This document shows, piece by piece, positions 16,800-26,797 of a stretch of DNA of 64,000 nt. Source of the stretch: Coxiellaceae bacterium. GTDB lineage: Bacteria; Pseudomonadota; Gammaproteobacteria; Comchoanobacterales; Comchoanobacteraceae. Numbering within the stretch: position 1 is the first letter of the stretch; every line of letters starts with the position of its first letter. Under the pieces are notes generated by a model. That model searched no databases and had not been told where the DNA came from. It was given only the letters and a program-made list of their open reading frames with translations. A program made the position numbers and the translations under genes. The stretch lies in the NCBI GenBank assembly GCA_902603055.1, contig CACKTD010000004.1, positions 1 to 64,000 of the forward strand. The letters run 5' to 3'.

Positions 16800-17650
16800 A
16801 GATTGATGCAAAATTAGTGGCCCAGTTAAGAAAAGAAACTGGTGGCGTTGGAATGGCAGACTGTAAGGCTGCATTATTAGAGAATGATGGCGATATTGAG
16901 AAAGCAAAAGTTTACCTTAGAAAGCAGGGTTTAGCTAAAGCTCAGAGTAAAGACAGCCGTGTTGCTGCTGAAGGTTATATCGCTATTGTTACTTCAAAAG
17001 AAGCTGCTGTAATGTTGGAGATTAACTGTGAAACAGATTTTGTAGCCAATAATGACGCATTTATTGGATTTGCTGAGACTGCTGCTAAATATGCATTAGA
17101 TCATTCAATTGACTCTGTTGAGAAGCTCTCACAAAGTGAAGAGATTGAAGCCAAGCGGCAAGAACTCATCATGCAATTAGGTGAAAAGGTCCAGATTCGA
17201 AAGCTAATTTTTGCAAAGGCTCAAGGAGAGTTCGCATTTTATAGACACGGTAGTAAAATTGGTGTGCTGGTTGATTTTAACGGTGTTGAATCTGCTGGTA
17301 AAGATATTGCAATGCATGTCGCTGCATGTAACCCATCAGCGGTAGCAATTGACCGATTACCAAAAGAAGTTGTAGAGCGAGAGAAGGATATTTGTAAAGC
17401 GCAAGCAGGTTCTATGAATAAACCACCAGAAATCATTGAGAAAATTCTAGACGGTAAATTAAAGAAAACACTTGGCGAGATGTGTTTACTCAATCAGCCA
17501 TTTGTTAAAGATTCTGGTATGAGCGTTGAACAATACTTAAGTGATAATAAATCTACAGTTAACGAATTTTATCGTGTTGTTGTAGGTGCAGGCATAGAGA
17601 AAAAAGAAGAAAATTTTGCTGAAGAAGTTAAAAAACAGCGTGGCAACTAA
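16796..17650 (+). CDS. tsf: Elongation factor Ts
   Basis: EF-Ts recycles EF-Tu from the GDP to the GTP form. The N-terminal UBA-like domain has the signature LRKETGGVGMADCKAALLE near residues 11-29, and the core contains EINCETDFVANNDAFIGF near 74-91, the EF-Tu contact. The 284-residue length is standard. It starts with GTG in a GTGA overlap with the rpsB stop, so the two are translationally coupled, the usual gene pair. Confidence 0.97.
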   Translation: MKIDAKLVAQLRKETGGVGMADCKAALLENDGDIEKAKVYLRKQGLAKAQSKDSRVAAEGYIAIVTSKEAAVMLEINCETDFVANNDAFIGFAETAAKYALDHSIDSVEKLSQSEEIEAKRQELIMQLGEKVQIRKLIFAKAQGEFAFYRHGSKIGVLVDFNGVESAGKDIAMHVAACNPSAVAIDRLPKEVVEREKDICKAQAGSMNKPPEIIEKILDGKLKKTLGEMCLLNQPFVKDSGMSVEQYLSDNKSTVNEFYRVVVGAGIEKKEENFAEEVKKQRGN

Positions 17651-17653
17651 ATC

Positions 17654-18382
17654 ATGTCTGGCCAGTTAAAGTATAAACGAGTTATTATTAAGTTAAGCGG
17701 TGAGGCTTTAGCTGGTGATGTTCATTATGGCATTGATCCTAAAGTTGTTGATCGAATTGCGCGAGAAATCTGCTCAGCAATGAATCTTGGTGTTCAAGTA
17801 GGACTGGTGATAGGTGGAGGGAACCTCTTTCGAGGAAGTGAACTCTCTAATTCAGGATTAGGAAGGATTACTGGCGACCATATGGGAATGCTGGCGACAT
17901 TAATGAATGCATTAGCTATGCGTGATATTTTTGGTAGGTTGGATGTTGAAGCACGCGTAATGTCTGCTATTCCAATGAGTGGTATCGTAGATCATTTTCA
18001 TCGTAAAAAAGCAATGTATCACTTGCAATCAAATCGGCTAATCATATTTGCTGCTGGTACTGGAAATCCACTGGTTACCACAGATAGTGCAGCTAGTTTG
18101 CGTGCCATTGAGGTTGGAGCTGATGCATTACTCAAAGCAACGAACGTTGATGGGATATTCTCATCTGATCCAAACATTGATCCTGATGCAAAGCGATTCT
18201 CAAAAATATCATTTAATGAGGCGTTACAAAAAGAGTTGGGCATCATGGACTTAAATGCACTTTGTCAGTGCAGAGATTTTAAAATGCCGGTAGAAGTTTT
18301 TAATATTAATAAGCCAAATGCGCTGTTAAATATTTTAAATGGAAAAGATGAAGGAACATTGGTTTATTGGGAGGAAAAATGA
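17654..18382 (+). CDS. pyrH: UMP kinase
   Basis: The enzyme phosphorylates UMP to UDP using ATP, feeding pyrimidine nucleotide and cell-wall precursor supply. Family motifs are the N-terminal [17 protein letters not shown] at 54-61, [15 protein letters not shown], and the nucleotide site [27 protein letters not shown]. The 242 residues match the family. It begins 3 bases after tsf and its stop overlaps the frr start as ATGA. Confidence 0.97.
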   Translation: MSGQLKYKRVIIKLSGEALAGDVHYGIDPKVVDRIAREICSAMNLGVQVGLVIGGGNLFRGSELSNSGLGRITGDHMGMLATLMNALAMRDIFGRLDVEARVMSAIPMSGIVDHFHRKKAMYHLQSNRLIIFAAGTGNPLVTTDSAASLRAIEVGADALLKATNVDGIFSSDPNIDPDAKRFSKISFNEALQKELGIMDLNALCQCRDFKMPVEVFNINKPNALLNILNGKDEGTLVYWEEK

Positions 18383-18936
18383 GCACAGACTATAGTCATC
18401 AATGTAAGGAAAAAATGCATAAATCCGTTGAAGCATTTACAAGTGAGTTAGCCAAGTTGAGAACAGGACGAGCACATCCTAACTTACTAGATCATATACG
18501 TGTTGAAAATTATGGCGCTGAGGTACCTCTTAAGCAAGTCGCATCCATTGTTATTGAAGATGCTCGCACACTTGCTGTCACACCTTGGGAGAAAAGTATG
18601 ATTGCTCATATCGAAAAAGCGATCAAAGTTTCAAATTTAGGTATTAATCCCATTGTAAATGGTGGAACCATCCGTGTTCCGTTGCCAGCACTTACTGAAG
18701 AACGACGTCAAGACTTAATCCGAGTTGCAAAAGCTGAAGCTGAAAACGCACGTGTTTCAGTGCGTAATGTACGTAGACAGATCTTAGCAGACGTCAAACA
18801 ACTCACCAAAGACAAAGAAATGACTCAGGATGAGGAAAGAGGTATTGGTAATCAGGTCCAATCCATAACGGATGAAACTATCAAAGAAATTGAAGGATTA
18901 CTTGCTGAAAAAGAAAAAGATCTATTGAGTATATAA
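18379..18936 (+). CDS. frr: Ribosome recycling factor
   Basis: With EF-G, this factor splits post-termination ribosomes. The 185-residue protein shows the conserved [21 protein letters not shown] near residue 20, and the [14 protein letters not shown] and [26 protein letters not shown] blocks. The frame extends 12 bases upstream, but GGAGG at 18370-18374 and the family start place translation at 18379, overlapping the pyrH stop. Confidence 0.97.
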   Translation: MSTDYSHQCKEKMHKSVEAFTSELAKLRTGRAHPNLLDHIRVENYGAEVPLKQVASIVIEDARTLAVTPWEKSMIAHIEKAIKVSNLGINPIVNGGTIRVPLPALTEERRQDLIRVAKAEAENARVSVRNVRRQILADVKQLTKDKEMTQDEERGIGNQVQSITDETIKEIEGLLAEKEKDLLSI

Positions 18937-18937
18937 A

Positions 18938-19618
18938 ATGTCCTCTTTAAATCATGTCGCAATCATTATGGATGGTAATGGTCGGTGGGCATTGGAAAAT
19001 GGTTTTAGTTACCGTTGGGATGGTCACCGTTATGGTGTTAATGTGGCCCGTACCGTTGTTAGAACTGCTATTGAAAATAATATCAAAGTACTTTCATTAT
19101 TTGCTTTTAGTTTAGAGAATCAAAACAGACCTCAAAGTGAAGTGGATGTTTTAATTGAGTTGTTTAAAAATTCAATTAAAAATGAGCTTGATGACCTTAT
19201 TCAAAATGGTGTTCGGGTAAAGTTTTGTGGTGATGTAAAATCCCTCAGTGATTCCTTGTATGAGCTATGCCAAGATGCAGAACAGCGTTCCTCTTCTGGT
19301 CAAAAGCTGTTATTAAATATTGCTTTAAATTATAGCGGCCGGTGGCATATCGAGCACGTGTTTAAAAAACTTTTAAAGGATCAAGATATTAAGCACATTG
19401 ATTCTGAAATGCAGCAGTTATTTGGGAGTGATCCAGATCTTTTAATACGCACCAGTGGTGAGTATCGGATTAGTAATTTCATGCTATGGCAAATTGCTTA
19501 TACAGAACTTTACTTTACCAACGCATATTGGCCAGATTTTACTAAGGATGAATTTATAAAAGCAATACGCTCCTATCATCTAAGAAACCGCCGTTTTGGT
19601 AATGTAGAATATGCATGA
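18938..19618 (+). CDS. uppS: Undecaprenyl diphosphate synthase
   Basis: This cis-prenyltransferase builds the C55 lipid carrier used for peptidoglycan and O-antigen. IIMDGNGRWA at 9-18 contains the catalytic Asp and the diphosphate-binding loop, and RTSGEYRISNFMLWQIAYTE near the C-terminus is the family signature. At 226 residues it is shorter than the E. coli enzyme (253) but has all catalytic blocks. It overlaps the cdsA start by 8 bases. Confidence 0.95.
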   Translation: MSSLNHVAIIMDGNGRWALENGFSYRWDGHRYGVNVARTVVRTAIENNIKVLSLFAFSLENQNRPQSEVDVLIELFKNSIKNELDDLIQNGVRVKFCGDVKSLSDSLYELCQDAEQRSSSGQKLLLNIALNYSGRWHIEHVFKKLLKDQDIKHIDSEMQQLFGSDPDLLIRTSGEYRISNFMLWQIAYTELYFTNAYWPDFTKDEFIKAIRSYHLRNRRFGNVEYA

Positions 19619-20333
19619 AATTAAAAATCGAGTTGTATTTGGCTTGATTGCCATCGCTGTTGTTACAGCGCTTATTTTAGAAACACATGCTATTGGGCTG
19701 TATGTGATTTGCATCTTATTTGGTGGGCTTGCAATCAAAGAGTTAAGTGAGCTTTCGGGTATCAATGCAGTTTATTTAGTTGTTTTTCAGTTATTATGGA
19801 TGTTGCTGTTTTTTTTACTACCATATTTTGTGATACCTTGGGTTTGGGGTGCCTTATGGAGCGTGATCCTTTTGGGTTTATATTTCAATTGTTCAAAATC
19901 AATGCTTTTTCATTTATATAATTTTGGTATTGGGTGTAGTTGGGTTTTTACTTTTCTTTTATGGCAGTTAAGTCCTTTTAGTCTTTTGTTAGGGCTAGCA
20001 TTGGTATGGCTCATAGATTCAGTCGCCTTTTTTGTTGGTAAATTATGGGGTAGAAAAAAGCTTGCCCCAACGATATCTCCTAATAAAACAATAGAAGGTA
20101 CCGTGGGCGGTTTATTTGTAGGGTTAATATGGCCATTTATGCCTATTAAGGGCGTTTTAGTTGCAACAGTGGCCATTGTTGGCGATTTAATTGAAAGCCA
20201 ACTTAAACGATTGAGTGGCCAAAAAGATAGTGGTGCATTTTTGCCAGGTCATGGGGGCGTTTTGGATCGACTTGATAGCCTCATTTTAGGCGTGCCATGC
20301 TATTTTATTTTAATGCAATATGTTATAAATTGA
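19611..20333 (+). CDS. cdsA: Phosphatidate cytidylyltransferase
   Basis: CdsA makes CDP-diacylglycerol, the precursor of membrane phospholipids, in the inner membrane. The protein has several membrane helices. The C-terminal half carries the conserved KLAPTISPNKTIEGTVGG block (about 149-166) and the KDSGAFLPGHGGVLDRLDSL signature at about 203-222. It has 240 residues against 285 in E. coli; the N-terminal helices are fewer. It overlaps uppS. The genes that often follow, dxr and rseP, are absent here. Confidence 0.93.
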   Translation: MHEIKNRVVFGLIAIAVVTALILETHAIGLYVICILFGGLAIKELSELSGINAVYLVVFQLLWMLLFFLLPYFVIPWVWGALWSVILLGLYFNCSKSMLFHLYNFGIGCSWVFTFLLWQLSPFSLLLGLALVWLIDSVAFFVGKLWGRKKLAPTISPNKTIEGTVGGLFVGLIWPFMPIKGVLVATVAIVGDLIESQLKRLSGQKDSGAFLPGHGGVLDRLDSLILGVPCYFILMQYVIN

Positions 20334-20401
20334 TTTTAGTGATGTGTAGGGAAAAAACTGCTTCTGATTTTTGAAGAAGCTCTAATCATCGAGGAGGTAT
20401 A

Positions 20402-20776
20402 GTGTTTAAAGCGATCTTATTTTTAATTGTTGTCGGGATTATGCCAACAACAATGGCATCTATTCCTCTGGTGAGCCAATTGACATCTTATATTGGTGAG
20501 AGCTCCGCAAGACCGATTCAAGAAATCAAGATACATGGACTTTATGACGTAAAAGAAAATATGATGTTATCGCTTTTAAATATTCAAAAAGGAACCATTC
20601 CGACAAAAGAAGAGATTCAGCAACAAATCAATACCTATTATGCGACTGGACTCTTTAAGAAAGTTGAAATTTACCATCGAGGAGATCGACTGAAAATAAT
20701 AGTCTATGAGTGGGAGGAAGAAAGGGTTTTAGCTGAAGCTTCTCAAGACGCTGCTTTATATTATGTTGTAATGTAA
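20402..20776 (+). CDS. Stand-alone exported POTRA-domain protein
   Basis: The 124-residue protein has a signal peptide (about 1-20) followed by one POTRA-like domain at about 40-103: IQEIKIHGLYDVKENMMLSL, then a helix and YATGLFKKVEIYHRGDRLKI. This parallels POTRA 1 of the BamA encoded just downstream (IEKVRFIGLDQVSENDAKEW and LYQSGLFKSVKINQQNGTL). The C-terminus is short and non-POTRA, with no barrel. It starts with GTG after a very strong GAGGAGG site, so it is expressed rather than a fossil. It may be a periplasmic partner of the BAM complex or a truncated BamA duplicate. Confidence 0.7.
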   Translation: MFKAILFLIVVGIMPTTMASIPLVSQLTSYIGESSARPIQEIKIHGLYDVKENMMLSLLNIQKGTIPTKEEIQQQINTYYATGLFKKVEIYHRGDRLKIIVYEWEEERVLAEASQDAALYYVVM

Positions 20777-21007
20777 TGAAAACAAAATGCGATCATTGAA
20801 ATTAAACACGATTTTTAATGAATTTATTGTGCTGATATATTAATATATTTCTAAGGTGAGGTTAATAGGTTCCTTTATACAGCTTTGTATTGAAAATGCA
20901 TAGAAATAAAGTTGTTGGGTTCAAATAAATAACCTTTGAATGGTATGTAAGAGTTAAGTGCCGAGGATCAAGCGTGTGCTTAATTATTAAAATGATTGTG
21001 AGTTGAT

Positions 21008-23269
21008 ATGAAAAGCTTTTTATTACTAATATTTTGTTTGTTTTCTATAGCTATGGCGGCACCTATTGAAAAAGTACGCTTCATCGGTTTGGACCAAGTT
21101 TCAGAGAATGATGCCAAAGAATGGTTAACAATACATATTGGTGATGATCCAACCTCACGGGATTTGTCCAATCAGGTCAAGTCCCTTTATCAAAGTGGTT
21201 TGTTTAAATCGGTAAAAATCAATCAGCAAAACGGCACCCTAAATATAACAGTAGTAGAAAACCCAATTATTAATACGTTTAAACTTAGTGGAAATATTGC
21301 AATCACTGATAAAGAGATGGCACCTATTTTAAAACAAAATAAGTTAACACCAGGATACGTTTTTAGTAAATCAAGAGTGGCTCAATTTCAACGTGCATTG
21401 GAGTTTGAATACCAACAAAAAGGATATTTAAATGTTAAAACAAGTCAGGACATAACACGAAATGGCAATAAAGTATCAGTTGTCATCAATGTTGATGAAG
21501 GTTCAATTGCACGCTATAACCGCATTGTAATTGAGGGTAATGATCATTTTATGACGCTTCGTTTGCGCTATGTTATGAACATTGCTACTACAAACCCAAT
21601 TTCGTATTTTACTGAGGCAGATGTTTATTCTGAGCGTAATTTATCAACTTCTTTGGACGAACTGATTCGATTTTATAAGAATCATGGCTATCCCGGTATA
21701 GAGATTGTAGAGAAGAAAATCGAGATAAGTGAGGATAAAAAACATGTTGATCTAAAACTTCGAATCTACGAGGGCCCACGCTACTACCTTGGTAAATTCA
21801 TTGTTCATTCGTCAGTAAAGCCTCCTAAAATGGTTGAACGTCGTATGCATAACCTTGAGGGAATGTACTATTCAGAGGCAAAAGTTTCAGAGGTGCTAAA
21901 CGCTTATCAACAATACTTACTAGCAGAAGGATACGCTTTTGCAACTTTTGATACCAAATTAGATATCAATAAAGAAAAGCGAGAGGTCAATTTCATATTG
22001 GATGTGAACCCAGGTAAAGTATACACCATTCGTCATATTCAATTGCGAGGAAATAATACCACGCAAACTCATTTTCTAAAAAACTACGTAGACCAATTTG
22101 AGGGCCAGAAATTTTCTCAAAAAGATCTGGAGAGTTCTCAAAGAAAGCTCATGAGTTTAGGTTATTTAGATACTGTGCAATATACGATACAGCCTGTACC
22201 AACTTACAATGATAAAGTAGATGTAATTTATAATGTTAAAGAGAAGGAAAATGTAAATTCAATTATGTTTCAGGCAGGTTATGGCGGAGGTCAGGGTGTC
22301 ATTATTGGTACCAACTTGAACTTTAAAAACTTCCTAGGAACAGGTAAGCAAGTAAGTTTTACTGCTGAACGAAACAAAACAACGAACTCTGTCAGTTTAA
22401 CGCATTTCGATCCTTTCTTCCTAGATAAAGGCATTACGCAATCTACAAAACTATATTTCACAAAAGTAAATAGTGATCGGATTAAAGCAACTGATTATAA
22501 ATCTGAAAACATTGGTGCAGGCTTGACCTACGGCTTTCCAGTGACTGCAGGAGAGAGCATCAATTTAGGGTTCAACTATGAACATAGCCAATTACGTCAA
22601 TCCGGTGATCAGTCTGATGAAGTTCAAAACTTCTTTAACCGACATGGCGATAACTTTGATACTACTTCGTTAAATTTTGGTGTGAATTCCAATCAATATA
22701 TTAGCAATATGTTCATTAAACAAAATGCTCGTTTAGAAGTAGGTTTTCCACTGTTTAAACATAATTTAAATTACTATACCATTAGCTACTCAGCACGTAT
22801 TAAACAACAGCTTTTTTTAACCAAGGAAGATCAAGAGTATGCATTAGAAATGTTGCCTCGTGTATCTTATGGTCAAGGTTATGGTGAGTTTGATGGGGAT
22901 TTACCTTTCTTCAAGCGCTTTTACGTTGGTGGATTCGGTTCAGTTCGAAACTTTAGAGCATTTTCAATTGGTCCTAAGGATAGTATTGGGAACTCTGCGG
23001 GTGGTAACCTGATGTCAGCTGTACAGTTCAATTTGTTTTTTCCAGCCCCGTTTTCTTCATCACTACCTATAAAAACAGCATTGTTTTTTGATACAGGTAG
23101 TGTGTACGAAAATAATTTTTCAACAGATGAATTAAGGATGTCTGCAGGTTTGATGGCATCATTGAAGGTAGCAAGCTTACCAATTGCATTAAGTTTCGGT
23201 AAAAATATCTCTAAAAAGCCTGGAGACTCATTTAAACCAATTGATTTTGCAATAGGGATGGACTTTTAG
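21008..23269 (+). CDS. bamA: Outer membrane protein assembly factor BamA
   Basis: BamA inserts beta-barrel proteins into the outer membrane. The 753-residue protein has a signal peptide (about 1-17), five POTRA domains to about residue 415, and a C-terminal 16-strand barrel ending in Phe (GMDF), as expected of outer-membrane proteins. The loop-6 motif is seen as SVRNFRAFSIGP, near the usual VRGF sequence. E. coli BamA is 810 residues. It heads the bamA-skp-lpxD-fabZ-lpxA group, a classic arrangement. Confidence 0.96.
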   Translation: MKSFLLLIFCLFSIAMAAPIEKVRFIGLDQVSENDAKEWLTIHIGDDPTSRDLSNQVKSLYQSGLFKSVKINQQNGTLNITVVENPIINTFKLSGNIAITDKEMAPILKQNKLTPGYVFSKSRVAQFQRALEFEYQQKGYLNVKTSQDITRNGNKVSVVINVDEGSIARYNRIVIEGNDHFMTLRLRYVMNIATTNPISYFTEADVYSERNLSTSLDELIRFYKNHGYPGIEIVEKKIEISEDKKHVDLKLRIYEGPRYYLGKFIVHSSVKPPKMVERRMHNLEGMYYSEAKVSEVLNAYQQYLLAEGYAFATFDTKLDINKEKREVNFILDVNPGKVYTIRHIQLRGNNTTQTHFLKNYVDQFEGQKFSQKDLESSQRKLMSLGYLDTVQYTIQPVPTYNDKVDVIYNVKEKENVNSIMFQAGYGGGQGVIIGTNLNFKNFLGTGKQVSFTAERNKTTNSVSLTHFDPFFLDKGITQSTKLYFTKVNSDRIKATDYKSENIGAGLTYGFPVTAGESINLGFNYEHSQLRQSGDQSDEVQNFFNRHGDNFDTTSLNFGVNSNQYISNMFIKQNARLEVGFPLFKHNLNYYTISYSARIKQQLFLTKEDQEYALEMLPRVSYGQGYGEFDGDLPFFKRFYVGGFGSVRNFRAFSIGPKDSIGNSAGGNLMSAVQFNLFFPAPFSSSLPIKTALFFDTGSVYENNFSTDELRMSAGLMASLKVASLPIALSFGKNISKKPGDSFKPIDFAIGMDF

Positions 23270-23313
23270 TCTCTAGCTCGTTAAAATGGGCTTTGTAAAT
23301 CGAGGTGTTATAA

Positions 23314-23814
23314 ATGATCAATTTTAAATCAATATTATGTATTCTAGCGATGCTCAGTTCATCCATCTATGCAAGCGACCATGGTAACCATATGGGTGTT
23401 GTGGATGTAAGACAGCTGGTTGAAGGCTCTTCAATGATGAAAGCAATGGCTGCTGACTTAGAGAAACAATTTAACCCACAAAAAGAAAAACTGATTGCAA
23501 TGCAAAAGGATCTTGAAGAAGCGTCTGCAAAGCTGACAAAAAATCAGGCAACAATGGCTCCTAAAGAGCGTAAAAACTTGGAACAACAAATTGAAACCAA
23601 ACGTAATGATATGATGCAAAAAGAGCAACAATTCCGCTCTGAGCTGTATCAAGCTCAAAACGAGTCCATTAATAAAATTATGGAGAAGGTGAAAGCTGAA
23701 GTTTCTCAGGTTGCTCAAAAAAGAGGTATTGAAGTTGTCTTATCCAGTAACGAGATTGTTTGGTCTGACACTAAAATCGATTTAACGAAAGAAGTTGCTC
23801 AAAAGCTTAACTAA
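23314..23814 (+). CDS. skp: Periplasmic chaperone Skp/OmpH family
   Basis: Skp holds unfolded outer-membrane proteins in the periplasm on the way to BamA. The 166-residue protein has a signal peptide (about 1-20), the short beta start IGVVDVRQL-like (MGVVDVRQLVEG), and a long charged coiled-coil region (about 48-130) rich in Lys, Glu and Gln that forms the tentacles. It lies 44 bases after bamA and 6 bases before lpxD, the conserved order. Confidence 0.92.
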   Translation: MINFKSILCILAMLSSSIYASDHGNHMGVVDVRQLVEGSSMMKAMAADLEKQFNPQKEKLIAMQKDLEEASAKLTKNQATMAPKERKNLEQQIETKRNDMMQKEQQFRSELYQAQNESINKIMEKVKAEVSQVAQKRGIEVVLSSNEIVWSDTKIDLTKEVAQKLN

Positions 23815-23820
23815 TTTCTA

Positions 23821-24819
23821 ATGATTAATTGTCAAGATTTAGCCGCAAAACTATCTTTACAATTATCAAGAAGCTGCACGGATCCTGTGACTCATGCAGC
23901 TTCTTTGCATGAGGCCCAAACAGGTGCGATTGTTTATATTGAAGATCGGTTTCAACGGTTTATTAACCAAACGAACGCAACTTTAATTGTTACAACAGAA
24001 CAGATAGCAAGTCAGACAGATAAAGTATGTTTAATATCCAAATCACCTCGTTTGGATTTTGCACGCGCTTTAAAATTACTGTATCCAGTGCATGTCTATC
24101 AACCATTAATACACCCATCAGCTAGTATCGATGAAAAAGCAACTATTGATCCATCCGTGCATATTGGTCCTAATGTTGTAATTGAGTCGGGGGTCTCTCT
24201 CGCTGCTGGTGTTGTTGTGCAAGCTAACAGTATTATTCAAAAAAATACGATCGTTGGTAAAAATACTTTGATTGGTGCAAGTTCTACGATTTATCCTGAT
24301 TGCCAAATTGGAGCAAAATGTTTTTTTGAAGCAGGTGTTGTCATCGGAGCTGCCGGTTTTGGGTATGTACAAGATGAAAACAAAGCGTGGATGTATATTG
24401 AACAAATTAGTCATGTGATCATAGAAGATGACGTTTATCTTGGTGCAAATACAACCATTGATCGAGGTGCAGTCAGTCCAACACGTATTCATAAAGGTGT
24501 GAAAATTGATAACCAGTCCCAAATAGGTCATGGTGTAAACATCGGTGAGCATACCATAATTTCAGGGTGTGTTGGTATAGGTGGCAGTACTGCAATTGGT
24601 GCTTTTTGTATGATTGGTGGTGCTGTGAATATTCGTGATAACATTGAAATCACGGACCATGTGATGATTGCGGGTGCAAGCACTGTTGGAAAGAGTGTCA
24701 AAAAGCCTGGTTTCTATTGCTCATCAATGCATGTTATGAATTTTAAAGACTGGATAAAAAACTCAATGCATTTTGCAAAGTTGTCTCAATATTTTAGTAA
24801 AGAAAAGGTTGAAAATTAA
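23821..24819 (+). CDS. lpxD: UDP-3-O-acylglucosamine N-acyltransferase
   Basis: LpxD adds the second acyl chain in lipid A synthesis. The N-terminal UDP-GlcN-binding domain (about 1-95) is followed by many hexapeptide repeats of the left-handed beta-helix (such as IDPSVHIGPNVVIESG), with the catalytic-region QIGHGVNIGEHTIISGCVGIGGSTAIG block. A C-terminal helix (HVMNFKDWIKNSMHF) closes the trimer. The 332 residues are slightly below the usual 340. It is immediately followed by fabZ with no gap. Confidence 0.96.
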   Translation: MINCQDLAAKLSLQLSRSCTDPVTHAASLHEAQTGAIVYIEDRFQRFINQTNATLIVTTEQIASQTDKVCLISKSPRLDFARALKLLYPVHVYQPLIHPSASIDEKATIDPSVHIGPNVVIESGVSLAAGVVVQANSIIQKNTIVGKNTLIGASSTIYPDCQIGAKCFFEAGVVIGAAGFGYVQDENKAWMYIEQISHVIIEDDVYLGANTTIDRGAVSPTRIHKGVKIDNQSQIGHGVNIGEHTIISGCVGIGGSTAIGAFCMIGGAVNIRDNIEITDHVMIAGASTVGKSVKKPGFYCSSMHVMNFKDWIKNSMHFAKLSQYFSKEKVEN

Positions 24820-25257
24820 ATGGATAGTTTAGATATAAATGAAATAAAGCACCGTTTGCCTCATCGTTATCCAATATTGTTGGTTGATCGAGTGCTAGAA
24901 CTAGAACATTCTGAGCGTATTTTAGCAATTAAGAATGTAACGAATAATGAACCTTTTTTTCAGGGTCATTTTCCACAAAAACCCATTATGCCAGGGATGT
25001 TGATTATTGAAGCGTTAGCTCAATCTGCTGGTCTCATGATGTATGATCATTACACAAAACAAGGTGGTCATGGTGGATTATTTTATTTGGCTGGACTGGA
25101 TCGCGTTAAATTTAGAAAAATTGTGGTGCCAGGTGATCAAATTGTATTGGATGTAAAGCTCCTTAAACAGCGGTTTTTGTCCTTTAAGTGTAGCGCCAAA
25201 GCGCTGGTGAATGATCAAGTTGTTTGCGAGGCACAATTGTTGTGTATGGCCCAATGA
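24820..25257 (+). CDS. fabZ: 3-hydroxyacyl-ACP dehydratase FabZ
   Basis: FabZ removes water from 3-hydroxyacyl-ACP in fatty acid elongation and so balances the precursor pool shared with lipid A. The hot-dog fold motifs are present: [13 protein letters not shown] at 13-25 and the active-site block [20 protein letters not shown], with His50 and Glu64 as the catalytic pair. The 145 residues are typical. The stop overlaps the lpxA start as ATGA. Confidence 0.97.
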   Translation: MDSLDINEIKHRLPHRYPILLVDRVLELEHSERILAIKNVTNNEPFFQGHFPQKPIMPGMLIIEALAQSAGLMMYDHYTKQGGHGGLFYLAGLDRVKFRKIVVPGDQIVLDVKLLKQRFLSFKCSAKALVNDQVVCEAQLLCMAQ

Positions 25258-26006
25258 ATATAGATAGTAGCGCTTCTATTCACCCTTCTGCTAAAATTCA
25301 TCCGAATTGCTTTATTGGTCCTAATGTTGTGGTAGGTGCTGATTGTGAGATTGGTCCTAATGCGATAATCGTCCAAGACACTATATTGGGCAAAGGTAAT
25401 CGCATTCATCCTAATGCGGTAGTGGGTGGTGATTCACAACATAAAGAGTATTCTGGAGAATCAACGCAATTAATCATTGGAGATTACAATGTCATTAGAG
25501 AATGTGTGACACTTAATCGTGGTGATCCAGTAGGTGGCTCAGTTACTCGGATTGGTAACAATAATTTATTTATGGCCTATTCGCATGTTGCACATGATTG
25601 TATCGTTGGTGACCATGTCATTGTCGTCAATCATTCGAATTTAGCTGGACACGTCATTGTTGAGGATCATGTTGTCATCGGTGCTTATGTGGGTGTCACA
25701 CAGTTTTGTAAGGTCGGTTGTCATTCATTTATAACTGAAGCTGCTTTTGTTAGTAAGGACATATTACCTTTTTGTAATGTAGGAGGCCAACCATCTCGTA
25801 TTCGTGGAATCAACGTAGAGGGGCTCAAGCGTAAAGGGCTTTCAACTGAAGAGATGCATCAAATCAAATCGGCTTATCGCGAAATATTTAAAATCAGTGA
25901 GCAGCCTGCGATCCCAGGTAAATTCAGTGATATCATGAAAGCGTTTCATGAAAATAGTGAACGAGGTTTAATGCAACCTAAATCACTTCGTCCTCTCGTA
26001 GTGTGA
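25254..26006 (+). CDS. lpxA: UDP-N-acetylglucosamine acyltransferase
   Basis: LpxA carries out the first step of lipid A synthesis. The protein is a left-handed beta-helix of hexapeptide repeats ([20 protein letters not shown] and on) with the catalytic His at 114 in [10 protein letters not shown], and a C-terminal helical part ([20 protein letters not shown]). A frame extension to 25224 exists, but the ATGA overlap with fabZ and the family N-terminus support 25254, giving 250 residues. lpxB, usually next, is absent; the gene instead overlaps the 3' end of convergent map by 29 bases. Confidence 0.96.
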   Translation: MNIDSSASIHPSAKIHPNCFIGPNVVVGADCEIGPNAIIVQDTILGKGNRIHPNAVVGGDSQHKEYSGESTQLIIGDYNVIRECVTLNRGDPVGGSVTRIGNNNLFMAYSHVAHDCIVGDHVIVVNHSNLAGHVIVEDHVVIGAYVGVTQFCKVGCHSFITEAAFVSKDILPFCNVGGQPSRIRGINVEGLKRKGLSTEEMHQIKSAYREIFKISEQPAIPGKFSDIMKAFHENSERGLMQPKSLRPLVV

Positions 26007-26766
26007 GCACCTCATAGCCCGTTTCAGTGACTAAAATCGTGTGTTCCCATTGAGCAGAAGGCTTATGATCTTTTGTAATCACAGTCCATTGGTCAGGCAT
26101 TACTCTCACTTTATAGGTACCTGCATTAATCATCGGTTCAATGGTAAAAGTAAGTCCTGGTTCAAGAATGTTGGAAGCAACTAATGGTGTGTCGTAGTGT
26201 AATACTTGAAAATCTGACTCATGAAACTCTGAGCCAATACCGTGGCCACAATAATCTCTTACAGTGGAATAGTGGTTTTTTTCAGCATATTTTTGAATGG
26301 CCCGACCAATCTCTTTTAAGTCACGTTTGGGCTGTACCATCTTAATTCCAAGGTATAGTGCTTCTTGGGCAACACGACATAATCTTTGAGCAATGATGGG
26401 CACTTTATCGCCAATCAAAAACATCTTTGAGGTATCTCCATGATAACCATCATAAATAACAGTAATATCAATATTTAAGATATCTCCATTTTTTAATTTA
26501 CGATCGTTAGGAATGCCATGACACACCACATTATTTAAAGAGGTGCAGATTGATTTAGGAAATCCCCGATAGTTCAGTGGTGCCGGAATAGACTGTAAAT
26601 CATTTACAATATAATCATGACAAATTTGATCGAGTTGTGCAGTTGTGACACCTTCCTTCACATGGTCTGTTATCATCGTTAATACGCTAGCTGCTTTTTT
26701 GCCTGCGACACGCATTTTTTCGATGGCTTCAGGACTTTTAATATATTTTGAAATGGTATTACTCAT
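25978..26766 (-). CDS. map: Methionine aminopeptidase, type I
   Basis: The enzyme removes the initiator Met from new proteins. The pita-bread metal ligands are visible: Asp pair in NIDITVIYDGYHGDTSKMF, His in GHGIGSEFHE, and Glu in TIEPMIN and WEHTILVTE. The frame extends upstream to 26823 into the preceding gene, but the family N-terminus (ISKYIKSPEAIEKMRVAGK) and a purine-rich AAAGAG site favour the ATG at 26766, giving 262 residues. It converges on lpxA with a 29-base overlap. Confidence 0.95.
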   Translation of the reverse strand: MSNTISKYIKSPEAIEKMRVAGKKAASVLTMITDHVKEGVTTAQLDQICHDYIVNDLQSIPAPLNYRGFPKSICTSLNNVVCHGIPNDRKLKNGDILNIDITVIYDGYHGDTSKMFLIGDKVPIIAQRLCRVAQEALYLGIKMVQPKRDLKEIGRAIQKYAEKNHYSTVRDYCGHGIGSEFHESDFQVLHYDTPLVASNILEPGLTFTIEPMINAGTYKVRVMPDQWTVITKDHKPSAQWEHTILVTETGYEVLTLREDEVI

Positions 26767-26797
26767 AGTATTATGCTCTTTAAAATAAGTATTAAAG

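Noticed and set aside
24118-24552. 144-codon minus-strand frame inside lpxD
   Set aside because: Hexapeptide-repeat genes often have long antisense frames; the sense strand is clearly lpxD.
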